From Salinivirgaceae bacterium (GTDB taxonomy: Bacteria; Bacteroidota; Bacteroidia; Bacteroidales; SZUA-534), in NCBI GenBank assembly GCA_017474765.1, contig JAFVGW010000030.1, positions 1 through 46,044 of the forward strand: 46,044 nucleotides of DNA, written 5' to 3'. Each line of letters begins with the position of its first letter. Position 1 is the first letter of the stretch. The translations under genes were made by a program, and so were the position numbers. The notes under the pieces were generated by a model. It was not told the origin of the DNA and did no database searches. It worked only from the letters and a program-made list of their open reading frames with translations. Shown here one piece after another: positions 27,489 through 35,818 of this stretch.

Positions 27489-27671
27489 ATGGCAAAGTAT
27501 CGTATTAAACAAATAAAAAGCAAAATTGGCAGCAACAAGCGCCAAGTTGCCACACTCGAGGCTTTAGGTTTGCATAAAATGAACCAAGTTGTTGAGCATG
27601 ACGCAAAACCGGAAATACTTGGTATGATAAATGCAGTTAAACATTTGGTTTCTTTTGAAGAAATAAAGTAA
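27489..27671 (+). CDS. rpmD: 50S ribosomal protein L30
   Basis: 60 residues, MAKYRIKQIKSKIGSNKRQVATLEALGLHKMNQVVEHD. A small globular 50S protein between rpsE (5 nt) and rplO (12 nt). Confidence 0.96.
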   Translation: MAKYRIKQIKSKIGSNKRQVATLEALGLHKMNQVVEHDAKPEILGMINAVKHLVSFEEIK

Positions 27672-27683
27672 CACGACATTATT

Positions 27684-28130
27684 ATGGATTTAAGTAATTT
27701 GAAGCCGGCAGCCGGCTCAGTAAAATCTTCGAAAAGAATAGGCCGCGGAGCAGGTTCGGGCAAAGGCGGGACTTCAACCCGTGGTCACAAGGGCGCAAAA
27801 TCGCGTTCAGGTTATTCGAAGAAGGTAGGTTTCGAAGGTGGTCAGATGCCATTGCAGAGACGTATGCCTAAATTTGGTTTTAAGAACATCAACCGCAAAG
27901 AGTTCAAAGCCGTCAATGTTGGCGATTTGCAGAAACTGGCAGAAGCCAAAGGTTTGACCAAAATAGATGTAGACATTTTACTCGCCAATGGTTTGGTTTC
28001 GGCCAACGACAAGGTGAAGGTTTTGGGCAACGGCAAGTTGAGCCTTCCGATTGAGGTTGAGGCACACGCTTTCTCAAAGTCGGCAATCGAAGCAATCGAG
28101 AGCCAGAAGGGTAAAGTTGTAACATTGTAA
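27684..28130 (+). CDS. rplO: 50S ribosomal protein L15
   Basis: 148 residues. The Gly/Arg/Lys-rich N-terminus (KRIGRGAGSGKGGTSTRGHKGAKSRSGYSKKVGFEGGQMPLQRRMPKFGF) threads into 23S rRNA, followed by the globular domain. It immediately precedes secY, as in most bacteria. Confidence 0.98.
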   Translation: MDLSNLKPAAGSVKSSKRIGRGAGSGKGGTSTRGHKGAKSRSGYSKKVGFEGGQMPLQRRMPKFGFKNINRKEFKAVNVGDLQKLAEAKGLTKIDVDILLANGLVSANDKVKVLGNGKLSLPIEVEAHAFSKSAIEAIESQKGKVVTL

Positions 28131-28141
28131 TACTTACATTG

Positions 28142-29470
28142 ATGAAGAGATTTATTGAAACCTTAAAGAATATCTGGAAAATTGATGACCTGAAGACAAG
28201 AATCACCAACACCTTGCTGTTGATTCTTGTTTACCGGTTGGGTACTATGGTTGTGCTTCCGGGTATCGACCCCACACAACTTGCAGCACTGAAAAACCAG
28301 ACAGCAAGTGGCATCTTGGGATTGTTGGATATGTTCTCAGGTGGTGCATTCTCTAATGCGTCAATTTTCGCATTGGGCATCATGCCGTACATCTCGGCAT
28401 CCATCGTCATCCAGTTGCTTGGAATGGCAGTACCTTATTTCCAGAGACTCCAGCGTGAAGGGGAAAGCGGACGTCGCAAGATTAACCAGATAACCAGAAT
28501 CCTGACAGTGGCAATTCTGTTCCTTCAGGGCCCGGGCTATTTGGCAAACCTGCACTCGCAACTTCCCGAATCAGCATTCATACTTAAGGGTGCTTATTTC
28601 ACAGTTTCGTCAATGTTCATCCTTACAGCAGGAACCATGTTTGTAATGTGGTTGGGCGAAAGGATTACCGACAGAGGCTTAGGAAACGGAATCTCTTTGA
28701 TCATCATGATAGGTATTATAGCCCGTCTCCCGTCGGCTCTTTGGGTTGAGTTCATTTCACGTTTGAATGAACAAGGCGGCGGATTAGTGATGTTCTTGAT
28801 TGAGATGATTGCGTTGGGTGTTGTTATCCTATTTACAATTCTTCTTGTGCAGGGAACCAGGAGAATTCCTGTTCAGTATGCAAAAAGAATAGTAGGCAAC
28901 AAACAATATGGAGGCGTTCGCCAGTACATTCCCTTGAAGGTGAATGCAACAGGTGTTATGCCTATCATCTTCGCCCAGGCAATTATGTTCCTGCCAATCG
29001 TACTGATTGGGTTCTCAAGCGCCGAATCGGCTACCGGAATTGCCGCCGCGCTGTCTAACCCGACAGGTTTCTGGTACAATCTGACGGTTGGTCTCCTGAT
29101 CATTCTTTTCACATATTTCTACACAGCCATCATCATCAATCCTACACAGATGGCCGATGATATGAAAAAGAACGGAGGCTTTATACCAGGAGTAAAACCA
29201 GGAAAGAAGACTGTGGAGTACCTCGACACTGTCATGTCGAGGATTACCTTGCCAGGATCAATATTTCTCGCACTTGTGGCTATCATGCCGGCATTTGCCA
29301 TGATGGCGGGAGTACAGAGCAGTTTCGCCTATTTCTATGGCGGTACATCTCTGTTGATTATGGTTGGTGTTGTTCTTGACACACTTCAGCAGATTGAGAG
29401 TCATTTGTTGATGCGTCATTACGACGGATTGATGAAGAGCGGTAAAATTAAGGGCCGTTACGGCATGTAA
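28142..29470 (+). CDS. secY: protein translocase subunit SecY
   Basis: 442 residues from ATG 28142 (an in-frame TTG lies 3 nt upstream). It has ten predicted membrane segments and the conserved loops AALKNQTASGILGLLDMFSGGAF (plug region), QRLQREGESGRRKINQITR (cytosolic) and NPTQMADDMKKNGGFIPGVKPGKKT. It forms the protein-conducting channel with SecE and SecG. The map gene, which often follows secY in Bacteroidales, is absent: a 162-nt gap (29471-29632) without a supported gene precedes infA. Confidence 0.97.
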   Translation: MKRFIETLKNIWKIDDLKTRITNTLLLILVYRLGTMVVLPGIDPTQLAALKNQTASGILGLLDMFSGGAFSNASIFALGIMPYISASIVIQLLGMAVPYFQRLQREGESGRRKINQITRILTVAILFLQGPGYLANLHSQLPESAFILKGAYFTVSSMFILTAGTMFVMWLGERITDRGLGNGISLIIMIGIIARLPSALWVEFISRLNEQGGGLVMFLIEMIALGVVILFTILLVQGTRRIPVQYAKRIVGNKQYGGVRQYIPLKVNATGVMPIIFAQAIMFLPIVLIGFSSAESATGIAAALSNPTGFWYNLTVGLLIILFTYFYTAIIINPTQMADDMKKNGGFIPGVKPGKKTVEYLDTVMSRITLPGSIFLALVAIMPAFAMMAGVQSSFAYFYGGTSLLIMVGVVLDTLQQIESHLLMRHYDGLMKSGKIKGRYGM

Positions 29471-29632
29471 TTTTCATCGTCTTGCTGAACTAACTTAGAA
29501 TGTTAATTTTTTGGACAAAAAAGGAAACGCGCGCAATTAATTCCAATTTGACTCCAAACGAGACGTCCGAAAGGAATTGTCGGTCAATTAACAAAAGGCA
29601 AAAAGTTAAGAACAAACGAAAATTAAGTACTT

Positions 29633-29851
29633 ATGGCCAAACAGGCTTCTATCGAACAGGATGGTACAATCATCGAGGCATTGTCGAACGCAATGTTCCG
29701 CGTTGAGTTGGAGAATGGGTTGGTAATCACCGCCCACATCTCTGGCAAGATGAGGATGCATTACATTAAGATACTGCCAGGTGATAAAGTTAAAGTGGAA
29801 ATGTCGCCTTATGATTTGACTAAGGGGCGCATTGCATTTAGGTACAAATAA
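29633..29851 (+). CDS. infA: translation initiation factor IF-1
   Basis: 72 residues, OB-fold: [29 protein letters not shown]...[30 protein letters not shown]. It binds the 30S A site during initiation. It follows the secY gap and precedes rpmJ by 12 nt. Confidence 0.98.
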   Translation: MAKQASIEQDGTIIEALSNAMFRVELENGLVITAHISGKMRMHYIKILPGDKVKVEMSPYDLTKGRIAFRYK

Positions 29852-29863
29852 AAGACTAAAAAG

Positions 29864-29980
29864 ATGAAAGTAAGAGCATCAATCAAAAAGCGTAGCGCTG
29901 ATTGCAAAATCGTGCGCAGAAAAGGACGTTTGTATGTGATTAACAAAAAAAATCCCAAATTCAAACAACGTCAAGGATAA
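29864..29980 (+). CDS. rpmJ: 50S ribosomal protein L36, zinc-independent form
   Basis: 38 residues: [21 protein letters not shown]..., ending KFKQRQG. Of the four zinc ligands of the C-plus type only C14 remains; S11, N27 and F33 occupy the other positions, so it cannot bind zinc in the usual way. With the zinc-free S14 this points to zinc-independent ribosome assembly at these two proteins. Confidence 0.95.
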   Translation: MKVRASIKKRSADCKIVRRKGRLYVINKKNPKFKQRQG

Positions 29981-30018
29981 ATTAATAAATTTGCAACTCA
30001 AAAATTTTAAATGTAATT

Positions 30019-30393
30019 ATGGCACGTCTTGCAGGTGTAGATTTACCAAAAAACAAAAGAGGAGAAATTGGCCTAACATACATTTTCGGTATCGGACGCA
30101 GCAGCGCAAGAACTATTCTTGACAAAGCTGGTATCAGTTATGACACCAAAGTGGATGAATGGACAGATGCTGAGGTAGCATCGTTGCGCAAGATACTTGG
30201 CGAGTACAAACTCGAAGGTGAATTGCGTTCAGAAATTCAATTGAACATTAAGCGACTGATGGATGTTGGTTGCTATAGAGGTGTACGCCACCGTCTGGGC
30301 TTGCCCGTTCGCGGCCAAAACACCCGTAACAACGCCCGTACCCGCAAGGGAAGAAAGAAAACTGTCGCTAACAAAAAGAAAGCCACAAAATAA
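30019..30393 (+). CDS. rpsM: 30S ribosomal protein S13
   Basis: 124 residues. [34 protein letters not shown] at the N-terminus, and the basic tail [35 protein letters not shown] that contacts A- and P-site tRNA. First gene of the alpha part of the cluster. Confidence 0.98.
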   Translation: MARLAGVDLPKNKRGEIGLTYIFGIGRSSARTILDKAGISYDTKVDEWTDAEVASLRKILGEYKLEGELRSEIQLNIKRLMDVGCYRGVRHRLGLPVRGQNTRNNARTRKGRKKTVANKKKATK

Positions 30394-30406
30394 TAGGTAA
30401 TTAATT

Positions 30407-30796
30407 ATGGCACAGAAGTCAAAAACTACTAAAAAGAGAATCGTAAAGGTTGAAACTTCGGGCGAAGTTCACATTCATTCTTCGTTTAACAATATCATTA
30501 TTTCGATAACAAACAGCGAAGGACAAGTAATTTCGTGGTCGTCAGCCGGCAAAAACGGATTCCGTGGTTCGAAAAAGAACACTCCGTATGCAGCACAAGT
30601 TGCCGCCGAAGATTGTGGAAAAGTAGCATTCGACGCAGGAATGCGCAAAGCCAAAGTATATGTCAAGGGCCCGGGTACCGGCCGTGAGTCAGCCATCCGG
30701 TCTATCAACAATTTGGGAATTGAAGTTACCGAAATCATAGATGTAACTCCGCTTCCGCACAATGGCTGCCGTCCGCCTAAGAGACGTCGTGTTTAA
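30407..30796 (+). CDS. rpsK: 30S ribosomal protein S11
   Basis: 129 residues. Platform protein, with [43 protein letters not shown] and the C-terminal [18 protein letters not shown]. It lies 13 nt after rpsM. Confidence 0.98.
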   Translation: MAQKSKTTKKRIVKVETSGEVHIHSSFNNIIISITNSEGQVISWSSAGKNGFRGSKKNTPYAAQVAAEDCGKVAFDAGMRKAKVYVKGPGTGRESAIRSINNLGIEVTEIIDVTPLPHNGCRPPKRRRV

Positions 30797-30824
30797 TTCG
30801 TCTAATTGAATAAATAGAAAGCAA

Positions 30825-31433
30825 ATGGCTAGATACATTGGACCAAAATCAAAAATTGCAAGGAAGTTTGGTGAACCTATTTATGGGTCAGATAAGTACT
30901 TGGATCGCAAGAATTTCCCTCCTGGTCAGCATGGCCTGAACAAAAAGAGAAAAAAATCTTCTGAGTATGGTACTCAGTTGCAAGAGAAACAAAAGGCAAA
31001 ATACACTTATGGTGTGTTAGAGCGTCAGTTCGCCAATTTGTTTGCCAAAGCTCAGCGCAGCAAAGGTATCACAGGCGAGGTTCTTTTGCAGTTATTGGAG
31101 TCGAGATTAGACAACGTGGTTTATCGTTTGGGTATAGCTCCTACGAGAGCAGCTGCACGTCAGCTTGTGCTTCACAAGCACATTGTTGTTGACGGCGAAG
31201 TGGTTAATATCCCTTCTTATTTGGTTAAGGCTGGAGAGGTAGTCGGTGTTAGAGAGAAATCAAAATCTCTTGAGGTGATTGCCAACTCGCTTGCAGGGAC
31301 AAACCACAGCAAGTACTCGTGGTTGGAGTGGGATAATGCGAATGTTGCCGGAAAATTCCTGAATGTTCCGGAAAGAGCAGACATCCCTGAGCACATCGAG
31401 GAACAATTGATTGTTGAACTTTACTCTAAGTAA
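30825..31433 (+). CDS. rpsD: 30S ribosomal protein S4
   Basis: 202 residues. 16S rRNA 5'-domain assembly initiator. S4 domain in [38 protein letters not shown]. The N-terminal zinc cysteines found in some S4 forms are absent. In E. coli S4 represses the alpha operon; no pseudoknot leader was identified here. Confidence 0.98.
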   Translation: MARYIGPKSKIARKFGEPIYGSDKYLDRKNFPPGQHGLNKKRKKSSEYGTQLQEKQKAKYTYGVLERQFANLFAKAQRSKGITGEVLLQLLESRLDNVVYRLGIAPTRAAARQLVLHKHIVVDGEVVNIPSYLVKAGEVVGVREKSKSLEVIANSLAGTNHSKYSWLEWDNANVAGKFLNVPERADIPEHIEEQLIVELYSK

Positions 31434-31443
31434 TAAATTAATT

Positions 31444-32436
31444 ATGGCAATTTTAGCTTTTCAGAAGCCCGACAAAGTTATAATGCTGGAACAGGACGCC
31501 AATTTCGGCAAGTTCGAGTTCCGTCCGTTGGAGCCAGGTTATGGTCAGACCATAGGCAACGCATTGCGCCGCATCTTGTTGTCGTCACTTGAAGGTTTTG
31601 CTATCACCACAGTCAAAATCGCAGGTGTGGACCATGAGTTCTCAACTATTCCTGGTGTTATGGAAGATGTGACTGAGATTGTTTTGAACCTTAAACAAGT
31701 CAGATTCAAACAGCAGATTGAGGATATTGATCACGAAAAAGTGTCAATCACCGTTTCTGACCAGGAGACTTTCACCGCTGGTGATATCTCTCGTTTCCTC
31801 AGCGGATTCGAGGTCCTCAATCCTGAATTAGTGATTTGCCGGCTCGACCCCGCAGTCAAACTTCAGATGGAGATAACAATCAACAAGGGCCGTGGTTATG
31901 TTCCGTCAGACGAGAATATGCCTGTTGATGCGGAATTTGGCCTTATTGCCATAGATTCAATCCATACTCCTATCAGAAATGTGAAGTATGCTGTTGAGAA
32001 TTACCGAGTTGAACAAAAAACCGACTACGAAAAGTTGGTATTGGAAATTAAAACAGATGGTTCCATCCTCCCGAAAGACGCTTTGAATGAAGCTGCAAAA
32101 ATCCTCATCTATCACTTCATGCTGTTCTCTGACGAGAAGATCACTCTCGATGCCGGAGAAAAGTATCAGACTGAAGAATTTGACGAGGAAGTTCTGCATA
32201 TGCGTCAATTGTTGAAGACCAAACTCATCGACATGGATTTGTCAGTCAGAGCACTTAACTGCTTGAAGGCAGCCGATGTTGAGACTTTGGGCGACCTTTG
32301 CACTTATAACAAAAATGATTTGTTGAAGTTCAGAAATTTCGGAAAGAAATCGTTGATTGAGCTTGAAGATTTGCTTGATTCTATGAATCTGACTTTCGGA
32401 ATGGACATCAGTAAGTATAAACTTGAGAAAGATTAA
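31444..32436 (+). CDS. rpoA: DNA-directed RNA polymerase subunit alpha
   Basis: 330 residues from ATG 31444 ([18 protein letters not shown]); a TTG further upstream overlaps rpsD. The N-terminal assembly domain has [26 protein letters not shown]. The C-terminal domain, for UP-element and activator contact, has [23 protein letters not shown] residues ([19 protein letters not shown]) and [16 protein letters not shown]. It lies 10 nt after rpsD and 5 nt before rplQ. Confidence 0.98.
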   Translation: MAILAFQKPDKVIMLEQDANFGKFEFRPLEPGYGQTIGNALRRILLSSLEGFAITTVKIAGVDHEFSTIPGVMEDVTEIVLNLKQVRFKQQIEDIDHEKVSITVSDQETFTAGDISRFLSGFEVLNPELVICRLDPAVKLQMEITINKGRGYVPSDENMPVDAEFGLIAIDSIHTPIRNVKYAVENYRVEQKTDYEKLVLEIKTDGSILPKDALNEAAKILIYHFMLFSDEKITLDAGEKYQTEEFDEEVLHMRQLLKTKLIDMDLSVRALNCLKAADVETLGDLCTYNKNDLLKFRNFGKKSLIELEDLLDSMNLTFGMDISKYKLEKD

Positions 32437-32441
32437 TAACG

Positions 32442-32960
32442 ATGAGACACAATAAAGGTTTTAATCATTTAGGCAGACAAGAGGGGCACAGAGATGCCAT
32501 GTTGTCCAATATGGCTACATCTTTGATTCTGCACAAACGTATTTCCACTACAGTTGCCAAGGCTAAGGCTTTGAAAATGTACGTTGAGCCCTTGATTACA
32601 AAGTCAAAAGTTGATTCAACACATTCGCGTCGTGTTGTCTTCAGTTATCTTCAGAATAAGGAGGGTGTTACTGAACTTTTCCGTGAGGTTGCTGCAAAGG
32701 TTGCTAACCGTCCGGGTGGATACACAAGAATCCTGAAGACTGGCACTCGTGTTGGTGATAGCGCTGAAATGTGCATCATTGAGTTGGTTGATTTCAACAC
32801 TAATTATTCGCAGGGTGCTAACGAGGCAGCGAAGAAGACTACTACCCGCCGCCGTCGCTCTTCAGCAAAAAAAGCTGACAACGCAGTTGTTGCAGATGCT
32901 GTTGAAGTTAAGGACGAAGCTCCTGCAGCTGACGAGAATAAAGAAGCAAAAGCAGAATAA
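32442..32960 (+). CDS. rplQ: 50S ribosomal protein L17 with a long C-terminal extension
   Basis: 172 residues, compared with about 120 in E. coli. The L17 core (1 to about 118: [28 protein letters not shown]...[19 protein letters not shown]) is followed by a low-complexity tail, first basic ([14 protein letters not shown]) and then acidic and Ala-rich ([17 protein letters not shown]). Such tails are common in Bacteroidota L17. It is the last gene of the cluster and ends 20 nt before the terminator. Confidence 0.96.
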   Translation: MRHNKGFNHLGRQEGHRDAMLSNMATSLILHKRISTTVAKAKALKMYVEPLITKSKVDSTHSRRVVFSYLQNKEGVTELFREVAAKVANRPGGYTRILKTGTRVGDSAEMCIIELVDFNTNYSQGANEAAKKTTTRRRRSSAKKADNAVVADAVEVKDEAPAADENKEAKAE

Positions 32961-32980
32961 TTCATTGTCATTTATAACAA

Positions 32981-33006
32981 AAAAGGCCGCATTTGCGGCC
33001 TTTTTT
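32981..33006 (+). terminator. terminator of the translation cluster
   Basis: AAAAGGCCGC (32981-32990), loop ATTT, GCGGCC (32995-33000) and six T. The left arm is preceded by an A-run, so it can also stop leftward transcription of the exonuclease gene, which is convergent. Confidence 0.95.
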
Positions 33007-33024
33007 GTTGTTTATAAAACGGTG

Positions 33025-33780
33025 TTATTGTGCTTCGTCCTGTTCGTCAGCAATGAATGCAGGAATAACATCGACGTTTGTTTCGGGAATAATCGGCAGC
33101 CCCTTGTAACGCAGGAATAACTGGCAGATGGTGACAACATCGTTTATGCAGTATTCGCTTATGCTGTCAATGTTATGGTCAACCCAATAGGCGCGACCAA
33201 CCATGCTGCCATCCATGTTTTCTTTAGGCGACGGAAGATTGAAAATGTTGGCCAAAAGGTCGAGCGAAGTGTAATGTTTGTAGTCACCAAATCGCCAAAG
33301 TTCAAGAGTGTCGAGATTGTTCACTTCCCAGGGCTTTTTGCCCGCACAATCGAGTATTTTCGGAATTGGCATTCCATTTACCAGCAGACGGCGGCAGATA
33401 TAAGGGAAATCGAATTCCTTGCCGTTATGGGCGCAGAGCATGTGCCTGTCTTTGTTGAAATGCTTGTTAAGCAGCGCTGAGAAGGCCGTCAGAATCATTT
33501 TTTCGTTGTTGCCACAGAACGATTTCACACGGAAATGCCGTTCTCCGTCCTCCACCACAATAAATCCCGCCGATATGCAGACAATTTTGCCAAATTCAGC
33601 CCAAATGCCAGCCTTTTCATATAGCTCGGCTGGAGTTTTGCTTTCCTTTTCTGACTGCCAGGTCATTTTTTTTGTCCACAAATCTTTTGTGCGGTCATCA
33701 AGTTGGTCGTATGATGGTTGCTGACCAACGGTCTCGATGTCGATGAATAGAATATTCTCCTCTTTGATTTTGTCTAACAT
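33025..33780 (-). CDS. 3'-5' exonuclease, PolB-like (DEDDy ribonuclease H fold)
   Basis: 251 residues from ATG 33780. The DEDDy exonuclease motifs are in order: ILFIDIETVG (D14, E16), AHNGKEFDFPYI (D124) and YCINDVVT (Y210-xxx-D214). This matches the predicted PolB-like 3'-5' exonuclease family that occurs as a free-standing protein in Bacteroidota. The substrate is unknown; a role in nucleic acid repair or turnover is inferred. It is convergent with rplQ and divergent from ssrA. Confidence 0.85.
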   Translation of the reverse strand: MLDKIKEENILFIDIETVGQQPSYDQLDDRTKDLWTKKMTWQSEKESKTPAELYEKAGIWAEFGKIVCISAGFIVVEDGERHFRVKSFCGNNEKMILTAFSALLNKHFNKDRHMLCAHNGKEFDFPYICRRLLVNGMPIPKILDCAGKKPWEVNNLDTLELWRFGDYKHYTSLDLLANIFNLPSPKENMDGSMVGRAYWVDHNIDSISEYCINDVVTICQLFLRYKGLPIIPETNVDVIPAFIADEQDEAQ

Positions 33781-33841
33781 ATTTGTAATCAAAATGTATT
33801 GCAATATAATGATTTTTGTGACACAAGAGATTAATTTTGAG

Positions 33842-33874
33842 TTGTCGATAATACGATGTTTTTGTGTAATTTTG
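33842..33874 (+). promoter_or_regulatory. promoter of ssrA
   Basis: TTG (33842-33844), 22 nt, TAATTTTG (33867-33874). The mature tmRNA 5' end would lie 13 nt downstream of the -7 element. Confidence 0.7.
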
Positions 33875-33886
33875 CATCATCATTTT

Positions 33887-34278
33887 GGGGTTGATTGGAT
33901 TTGACAGCAAGATGAAGTGGTGGGTAAGCACGTCGGGAGCAGTGAAACCGGCCCGTAAATCCCGGACACAAAACTATAACTGGCGAAGATTCTTACGCTC
34001 TTGCCGCCTAATCGAAGTATAGTAGATTGGCCTAATCCCGGCTCAAGGAGCTGGGACAAGACGCATCGCGGAAGCCCTTGTCTTGAGGCTCGCCGATTCT
34101 GATGTGCAGCAATTCGGGACTGGCTCGCATTAGCCTCGTAATGCGGGTGAGATTTTGAGGATAAGGCGTTGGTAGGTGGCTTTGATCCGGCCAGCGCACG
34201 AAAACCAAGTCAGGGCTAAGCGTGTAGAAAGCTCATGGTTTCCTTGTCTGGACCCGGGTTCAAATCCCGGCAGCTCCA
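33887..34278 (+). ncRNA. ssrA: transfer-messenger RNA (tmRNA)
   Basis: A 392-nt tmRNA that rescues stalled ribosomes and tags the stalled protein for proteolysis. The 5' GGGGTTGATTGGATTTGACAG and the 3' GGTTCAAATCCCGGCAGCTCCA form the tRNA-like domain; the acceptor stem GGGGTTG pairs with CAGCTCC, and CCA is encoded. The tag frame is at 33982-34011: GGC GAA GAT TCT TAC GCT CTT GCC GCC TAA, encoding GEDSYALAA. The resume codon appears to be GGC; if it is one codon earlier it is ACT. Hairpin-rich pseudoknot segments follow the tag. Confidence 0.97.
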
Positions 34279-34313
34279 CAAGTATAACTGATTATCAATC
34301 GGTCATAAAAAAT

Positions 34314-34360
34314 AATACCCAAATTTATATCCCCAAGGTGTGAATTTGGGTATTTTGTTT
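34314..34360 (+). terminator. terminator of ssrA
   Basis: AATACCCAAATT (34314-34325) pairs with AATTTGGGTATT (34343-34354) across a 17-nt loop, followed by a T-rich tail. From here to the GH43-like gene (34361-34480) no gene or clear element is seen. Confidence 0.9.
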
Positions 34361-34480
34361 TGGATGATTCATTTTAGCCGCAAACCCACATACAAATTTC
34401 ATTTCATCAATGAGTGAACATTTATTTTTCGGCTCGATTATGTGAGAGCAAAGAAACTCTTATTGTTTGAAAACTATTTT

Positions 34481-34488
34481 TATATTTG
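34481..34488 (+). promoter_or_regulatory. -7 element of the GH43-like gene
   Basis: TATATTTG matches TAnnTTTG, 35 nt before the ATG. The upstream TTG/TTTG words (34463-34469) are closer than the usual 19-21 nt. Confidence 0.45.
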
Positions 34489-34523
34489 TGTTTTTGTCAC
34501 GCTAATACTAATAATAAAAGACA

Positions 34524-35684
34524 ATGAAAATGAACAATTTACACACGATTATGGCGGCCGCATCGCTTTTGCTTTGCGTAAGCTGCTCGAACGAAAGTCC
34601 GAAAACTACCCCGCAGCCACAAATAATTCAGCCTGGCGAGCAAGCTCCATTGGCTGACGTCGGTCAGAAAAATTTCGGCGGATTCCAGAATCGCGACACC
34701 ACGGGTATGGCGGCTCGTCGCAAAGCCATGATGGAGGCCATGAACAAAATCCGCACGCTCTCGTTTGATGAACTCTCTATGAGCGACCCGTTCATCTATC
34801 CCGACCCCGAAACCAAAACCTACTACCTGACAAGCTCGGGTGGACGCATGTACAAGAGCAAGGACCTTAAAACATGGGAAGGCCCTTATAACATAATCGA
34901 TATCAAAGGTTTATGGCTCGAGAAAGCAGGGTTTGCCGCTGCCGCTGAAATTCACAAAATCGGCGACTATTACTATTACGCAGGCACATGGAGCGACCAC
35001 TCCGACTTGATTCAGCAAATACCTCGCCGTTACAATGTGCCTCATAATCAGACGTATCTGCTCAGGTCGAAAAATGTTGAGGGGCCGTACACATCTTTTG
35101 CCGTTACGCCCGGTTACGACTATGAGCCGCGCGAGTGGGATTGTATTGATGGAACTCTCTATCAGGAAAATGGAAAAACGTATATGGTTTTTGTTCACGA
35201 GTGGACGCAAATCATTGATGGTACAATGGATTATATCGAATTGTCTGACGACCTGACCCATACCGTTTCAGAATGGCCAGTAACAATGTTCCGTGCATCA
35301 GAAGCGCCTTATTGCGGCGAAATGAACAGCTTGGGAGAGGCAACATTCGGGCTGAAAATGCCCGGATGGGTTACCGATGGTCCGCAAATGTTCCGCACAC
35401 AGACAGGCAAACTCGGTATGTTGTGGTCCACTTGGGGCAAAGAACGTTATTTGCAAGGCATCTGCTATTCTGAGTCGGGAACTATTGCCGGACCTTGGGT
35501 GCAGGAGCCTGAGCCGTTTCTGGCCAACAACTCGGGGCATGGCATGCTCTTCCGCACTTTCGAGGGCAAGCTGATTTACATTGTTCACCACGTTGAGAAC
35601 GATGGCCCGCGCAAACCGCAAATGTGGGAGGTTGACGACAGCAGCGACAAACTTGTTTTGGGTAAAAGATATATTTTGGAATAA
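34524..35684 (+). CDS. GH43-like glycoside hydrolase lipoprotein
   Basis: 386 residues. A lipoprotein signal peptide ends in LLLCVSC-SN, with C21 as the probable lipidation site. The mature part is a five-bladed beta-propeller of the GH43/62 type. The candidate catalytic base is D88 in SMSDPFIYPD, a second acidic residue is D209 in WDCIDGTLYQENGKTYM, and the general acid may be E260 in ASEAPYC; AAAEIHKIGDYYYYAG is also typical. Such enzymes act on arabinose- or xylose-containing plant glycans. No SusC/D or other carbohydrate genes adjoin it, so the substrate is open. The gene is monocistronic, with a strong terminator. Confidence 0.82.
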   Translation: MKMNNLHTIMAAASLLLCVSCSNESPKTTPQPQIIQPGEQAPLADVGQKNFGGFQNRDTTGMAARRKAMMEAMNKIRTLSFDELSMSDPFIYPDPETKTYYLTSSGGRMYKSKDLKTWEGPYNIIDIKGLWLEKAGFAAAAEIHKIGDYYYYAGTWSDHSDLIQQIPRRYNVPHNQTYLLRSKNVEGPYTSFAVTPGYDYEPREWDCIDGTLYQENGKTYMVFVHEWTQIIDGTMDYIELSDDLTHTVSEWPVTMFRASEAPYCGEMNSLGEATFGLKMPGWVTDGPQMFRTQTGKLGMLWSTWGKERYLQGICYSESGTIAGPWVQEPEPFLANNSGHGMLFRTFEGKLIYIVHHVENDGPRKPQMWEVDDSSDKLVLGKRYILE

Positions 35685-35720
35685 ATCCAAATAAGGATTA
35701 TAACTCTGAGTGTAAAAAAA

Positions 35721-35752
35721 ACGAGATGTGGCAAACCGCATCTCGTTTTTTT
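35721..35752 (+). terminator. bidirectional terminator between the GH43-like gene and paaK
   Basis: ACGAGATG (35721-35728) pairs with CATCTCGT (35739-35746) with a small internal GG/CC stem and CAAA loop. Seven T follow and seven A precede, so it serves both convergent genes. Confidence 0.92.
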
Positions 35753-35818
35753 ATTATCGTCAGAATTTAAACCCGTTCAACAGCGAAGCGTTTCCACCTG
35801 TTAAACCCGTTCAACTTT

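Noticed and set aside
29500..29706. 68-codon ORF between secY and infA as a map remnant or new gene
   Set aside because: It overlaps infA in another frame, and no methionine aminopeptidase motif is seen.
16018..32960. Insertion or loss of tuf in the str part of the cluster
   Set aside because: Bacteroidota usually keep tuf elsewhere, so its absence is not notable.
34524..35684. Polysaccharide utilisation locus around the GH43-like gene
   Set aside because: No SusC/D pair, regulator or other glycan gene adjoins it, and terminators isolate the gene.
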